Shown here piece by piece: positions 6,187 through 8,390 of a DNA stretch of 8,390 bases (the stretch's first letter is position 1; each line of letters begins with the position of its first letter). The position numbers and the translations under genes were made by a program. A model generated the notes under the pieces. It ran no database searches. It was not told where the DNA came from and worked only from the letters and a program-made list of their open reading frames with translations. The stretch is from Oscillospiraceae bacterium (lineage in GTDB: Bacteria; Bacillota; Clostridia; Oscillospirales; Ruminococcaceae). The stretch is from the NCBI GenBank assembly GCA_900765125.1, contig CAAFQL010000300.1, positions 1 to 8,390 of the forward strand, in the 5' to 3' direction.

Positions 6187-7590
6187 TTACTTTTTATTGT
6201 TCTTATCCTTTTCTGCGAAGAGTTTGGTTTTCAGCTTCCTGAGGCTGTATCCCTCTTTGACTTTAAGCTGACCTCTTTCAACTGCAAGCGCATAATCCGG
6301 AACATCCTTTGTTATAGTTGAACCTGCCGCAGTGTAAACGCCGTTTCCAAGCTTTACGGGAGCGATAAGATTTGTATTACATCCGATAAAACAGCTGTCG
6401 CCTATCTCGCATCTCTGCTTGCTTATGCCGTCGTAGTTTACGGTAACAGTACCGCATCCGAAGTTTACTTTCTTGCCCACATCGCTGTCGCCTACATATG
6501 TGAGATGTGCAATAGATGTCTGTTCACCTACAACAGAGTTCTTAACTTCTACGAAATCTCCTATCTTTACACCGCTCTTTATATAAGAATTTGGTCTTAT
6601 ATGTACAAATGGACCGATTTTAACATTGTCCTCAATAACAGAATCATAAGCCTGAACAGAATTCAGCTTGCAGTGCTGACCGATAGTTGTATTGTCTATT
6701 ATGCAGTTTGGACCGATCTTACAATGCGCACCGATCTTTGTTTTGCCTTTTAGAATAGTTCCCGGCTGAATTACCGTTGCAGCTTCGATCTCAACGTCAG
6801 TACCAATAATAACTCCGTCAGTACATACAAAATCAACTCCGCCGTCCATATGCTTTTCAATAACCTTCTGTCTTGCATTTTCACGGAGCATAAGCAGATC
6901 TTTTCGTGTGTTTGCACCCAAGATAACATCAGTATTTTCCGTAAGGTACACACCGGCTCTTCTGCCCTCAGAAAGTGCAATACTTATTGTATCTGTAAGG
7001 TAATATTCACCTTGTGCATTCTGAGGAGTTAGCTTTGATAGAAATTCCAGAAGATCGGCAGTTTTGAACCAGTAAGCGCCTGAATTTACTTCCTTTATTT
7101 TTCGCTGTGCAGCAGAAGTATCCTTTTCCTCAACTATCTCAGAAATACCGTCATTTTCACTGCGGATAATTCTTCCGTAGCCATAAGGTTTATCAAGTTC
7201 TGCTGTAATGACCGTAACAGAATTATTTTGAGCAGTGTGCAGTTCCAATGCATTCTTTATTGTTTCAGCGTCCATAAATGGAGCGTCGCCGCAGAGAATG
7301 AGCGTGTTGCCGTCAGTATCCTTTTCAAGAAAATTCTTTGCCTGCATCACAGCATGACCTGTACCCAAACGCTCACTCTGCAATGCCGTCTCATACTTTC
7401 CATTTACATAATGTTCAATATATTCAGCTTTATATCCGGTAATGATACAAAGATCAGAAACATCAGCCTCTTCACAGGATCGGATGACCCAGCCAAGCAT
7501 TGGTACGTCGAGTATCTCAAGCATCGGCTTTGGGATATCAGCCTTCATGCGTTTGCCGTGTCCTCCGGCAAGAATAACAGCTTGATTCAT
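6187..7590 (-). CDS. glmU: Bifunctional UDP-GlcNAc pyrophosphorylase / GlcN-1-P acetyltransferase GlmU
   Basis: GlmU acetylates glucosamine-1-phosphate with acetyl-CoA and then joins the product to UTP, making UDP-GlcNAc for peptidoglycan and other envelope polymers. It acts in the cytosol, usually as a trimer. The 467-residue length is normal. The N-terminal uridylyltransferase shows LAGGHGKRM (7-15), PKPMLEI (20-26), ERLGTGHAV (73-81), GDAPFM (101-106) with metal-binding Asp102, YGYGRI (136-141) and NSGAYWF (169-175). From about 251 a left-handed beta-helix of hexapeptide repeats forms the acetyltransferase, with GPFVHIRPNSYI (326-337), AHLTYVGDSDVG (361-372) whose His362 matches the E. coli catalytic His363, and NYDG (385-388). 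A Lys-rich tail (KDKNNKK) ends the chain. ATG at 7590 follows AGAAGGGA (7606-7599) by 8 nt. It is the first gene of the minus-strand cluster and diverges from ppdK. Confidence 0.97.
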   Translation of the reverse strand: MNQAVILAGGHGKRMKADIPKPMLEILDVPMLGWVIRSCEEADVSDLCIITGYKAEYIEHYVNGKYETALQSERLGTGHAVMQAKNFLEKDTDGNTLILCGDAPFMDAETIKNALELHTAQNNSVTVITAELDKPYGYGRIIRSENDGISEIVEEKDTSAAQRKIKEVNSGAYWFKTADLLEFLSKLTPQNAQGEYYLTDTISIALSEGRRAGVYLTENTDVILGANTRKDLLMLRENARQKVIEKHMDGGVDFVCTDGVIIGTDVEIEAATVIQPGTILKGKTKIGAHCKIGPNCIIDNTTIGQHCKLNSVQAYDSVIEDNVKIGPFVHIRPNSYIKSGVKIGDFVEVKNSVVGEQTSIAHLTYVGDSDVGKKVNFGCGTVTVNYDGISKQRCEIGDSCFIGCNTNLIAPVKLGNGVYTAAGSTITKDVPDYALAVERGQLKVKEGYSLRKLKTKLFAEKDKNNKK

Positions 7591-7655
7591 AAAAAACTTC
7601 CCTTCTTAAAAATAGTTTATATTAGGCCTTTTACCATAAAATGCCATACACGTAT

Positions 7656-7684
7656 ATTATTACAAATTTTGAAAGATTTTGCAA
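7656..7684 (-). promoter_or_regulatory. Candidate glmU promoter
   Basis: On the minus strand TTGCAA (7684-7679, four of six matches) lies 17 nt upstream of AATAAT (7661-7656, five of six but lacking the first T), which is preceded by TGT to give an extended -10. Start would be near 7649, leaving a leader of about 59 nt before glmU. An alternative pair is weaker: ATGGCA near 7647 with TAATAT near 7619. Confidence 0.45.
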
Positions 7685-7734
7685 GAGTTATTTTTGAAAA
7701 AAGCATCGAATTTGTAATTTTTGTACAACTTGCT

Positions 7735-7765
7735 AAAAAAATGGTCTTAAATTTTTTGGAAAAAA
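7735..7765. promoter_or_regulatory. A/T tracts, possible UP element or curved DNA before the ppdK promoter
   Basis: A run of seven A (7735-7741), T6 (7752-7757) and A6 (7760-7765) occupy roughly -70 to -40 relative to the expected ppdK start. A- and T-tracts in that place commonly bind the RNA polymerase alpha C-terminal domains or bend DNA and raise promoter strength. The T6-GG-A6 unit is also a small palindrome (7752-7765). Confidence 0.35.
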
Positions 7766-7769
7766 GGTA

Positions 7770-7798
7770 TGGTAATTTTCGGTATTATATGATATAAT
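7770..7798 (+). promoter_or_regulatory. ppdK promoter (extended -10)
   Basis: TGATATAAT at 7790-7798 is a perfect extended -10 (TGn plus TATAAT). The -35 position 17 nt upstream is TGGTAA (7770-7775), a poor match (three of six), as is common where an extended -10 carries recognition. The start should fall near 7804-7805, giving a leader of about 100 nt. The nine-base core is identical to that of the surface-protein promoter at 1634-1626. Confidence 0.8.
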
Positions 7799-7804
7799 AA
7801 AAAT

Positions 7805-7905
7805 ACGACTGGTTTGGGTAGGGGGTGTGCGACTCTACCACGCTTTCCGGACATACCACGGACAGCATTGCCGGTTATAACGAAAAAACGGAGGTATAAC
7901 TCGAA
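7805..7905 (+). promoter_or_regulatory. Structured 5' leader of ppdK with ribosome binding site in a hairpin loop
   Basis: The leader changes sharply from AT-rich to GC-rich after about 7807. GGTAG (7817-7821) can pair with CTACC (7835-7839); a competing helix of about 9 bp, with several G-U pairs, can form between 7821-7829 and 7839-7847. TCCG (7846-7849) can pair with CGGA (7859-7862). Near the start codon GTTATA (7874-7879) pairs with TATAAC (7895-7900), placing the GGAGG ribosome binding site (7890-7894) in a 15-nt loop, 11 nt before the ATG. Alternative helices plus a partly enclosed ribosome binding site suggest translational or ligand control, but I recognise no known riboswitch class and there is no terminator hairpin. 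Confidence 0.45.
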
Positions 7906-8390
7906 ATGAAGAAGTATGTTTATCTATTCACAGAAGGTAACGCAAAAATGAGAGAGCTTCTCGGTGGTAAAGGCGCAAACCTGGCAGAAATGACAGGCCT
8001 GGGTCTGCCGGTACCGCAGGGCTTCACAATTTCCACAGAGGCTTGTACACAGTATTATGAAGATGGCCGTAAGATCAACGATGAAATCAAGGCTCAGATT
8101 ATGGAATACATCGGCAAGATGGAAGAAATCACCGGTAAGAAGTTCGGCGATAAGGAAAATCCGCTACTGGTATCCGTACGTTCTGGTGCAAGAGCATCAA
8201 TGCCTGGTATGATGGACACAATCCTGAACCTGGGTCTTAACGAAGATGTTGTAGAAGTAATGGCTGCTAAGTCCGGTAATGAGCGTTGGGCTCGTGACTG
8301 CTACAGAAGATTCATCCAGATGTATTCTGACGTAGTTATGGAAGTTGGTAAGAAGTACTTTGAAGAGCTTATCGACAAGATGAAGGAAGA
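7906..8390 (+). CDS. ppdK: Pyruvate, phosphate dikinase PpdK (N-terminal part, cut by window edge)
   Basis: PpdK interconverts ATP, phosphate and pyruvate with AMP, pyrophosphate and phosphoenolpyruvate. In many gut and cellulolytic Clostridia it takes the place of, or works beside, pyruvate kinase. The window contains 161 codons of a family usually about 870-880 residues long, all in the N-terminal nucleotide-binding domain. It shows YLFTEG (6-11), GGKGANLAEM (20-29), PVPQGFTIST (35-44), VSVRSGARASMPGMMDTIL (89-107) with Arg92 at the ATP-binding position known from Clostridium symbiosum PPDK, and RDCYRRFIQMY (130-140). ATG at 7906 follows GGAGG (7890-7894) by 11 nt, and MKKYVYLF is a typical family start. 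Codon choice (CTG Leu, GGT Gly, AAG Lys, ATC Ile, AAC Asn) is more biased than in the other genes here, as expected for an abundant enzyme. It is divergent from glmU and controlled by its own promoter and leader. Confidence 0.97.
   Translation, partial: MKKYVYLFTEGNAKMRELLGGKGANLAEMTGLGLPVPQGFTISTEACTQYYEDGRKINDEIKAQIMEYIGKMEEITGKKFGDKENPLLVSVRSGARASMPGMMDTILNLGLNEDVVEVMAAKSGNERWARDCYRRFIQMYSDVVMEVGKKYFEELIDKMKE

Larger units (their letters stand above)
7591..7905. other. Divergent glmU / ppdK promoter region
   Basis: This 315-bp gap holds no credible protein gene. The left part contains the glmU leader and a minus-strand promoter candidate (7656-7684). The middle (about 7685-7769) is very AT-rich with A- and T-tracts. 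The right part contains the ppdK promoter and its structured leader. About 105 bp separate the two -10 elements outside to outside, so the promoters do not overlap. Confidence 0.75.

Noticed and set aside
7228..7797. A 189-codon plus-strand frame overlapping the 5' half of glmU and the intergenic region.
   Set aside because: It is antisense to a certain gene, has low-complexity AT-driven composition beyond glmU, no ribosome binding site and no recognisable protein features.
7825..7899. A 24-codon open frame in the ppdK leader starting GTG at 7825 and ending TAA at 7897-7899, 6 nt before the ppdK ATG.
   Set aside because: An in-frame TAG lies just upstream (7819-7821), the only start is GTG, and the G-run before it abuts the start with no spacing for a ribosome binding site. 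Length is within chance expectation.

Overview
The window looks like chromosomal DNA of a Gram-positive Clostridia bacterium, most likely Ruminococcus or a close relative (Oscillospiraceae). The reasons are a moderately AT-rich sequence, strong AGGAG-type ribosome binding sites, secreted proteins with Thr-rich linkers and a C-terminal membrane anchor, and a divergent pyruvate phosphate dikinase gene. The genus is an inference from style; there is no rRNA or other marker here.

Layout, left to right. Positions 1-818 (minus, cut by the left edge) and 857-1588 (minus) are two tandem paralogous genes for secreted, membrane-anchored beta-rich proteins of unknown function. They are driven by a well-formed promoter at 1626-1654, just behind mfd. 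Positions 1674-5129 (minus) are mfd, the transcription-repair coupling factor. Positions 5130-5493 hold no protein gene but are full of inverted repeats, with a candidate promoter and a possible structured RNA or dispersed repeat element. Positions 5494-6126 (minus) are pth (peptidyl-tRNA hydrolase) and 6187-7590 (minus) are glmU (UDP-GlcNAc synthesis), with a 13-bp hairpin between them. Positions 7591-7905 form a divergent promoter region with a candidate glmU promoter on the minus strand and a strong extended -10 promoter plus a roughly 100-nt leader on the plus strand. From 7906 to the right edge is the first part of ppdK (plus).

The order glmU-pth-mfd is a reduced form of the Firmicutes housekeeping cluster known in Bacillus subtilis as gcaD(glmU)-prs-ctc-pth-fin-mfd. 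The intervening prs, ctc and fin are absent here, and the repeat-rich block sits in the pth-mfd gap. The cluster serves cell-wall precursor supply, recycling of stalled peptidyl-tRNA and rescue of stalled RNA polymerase. ppdK belongs to central pyruvate/PEP metabolism and seems separately and strongly expressed.

The protein-coding content is ordinary except for the surface-protein pair. The most unusual part is the 5190-5470 intergenic block: nested inverted repeats with matching internal spacing, a promoter reading directly into them, and further palindromes on the pth side. Second is the structured leader of ppdK, whose ribosome binding site lies in a hairpin loop. No CRISPR array, tRNA, rRNA, transposase or phage gene was seen.
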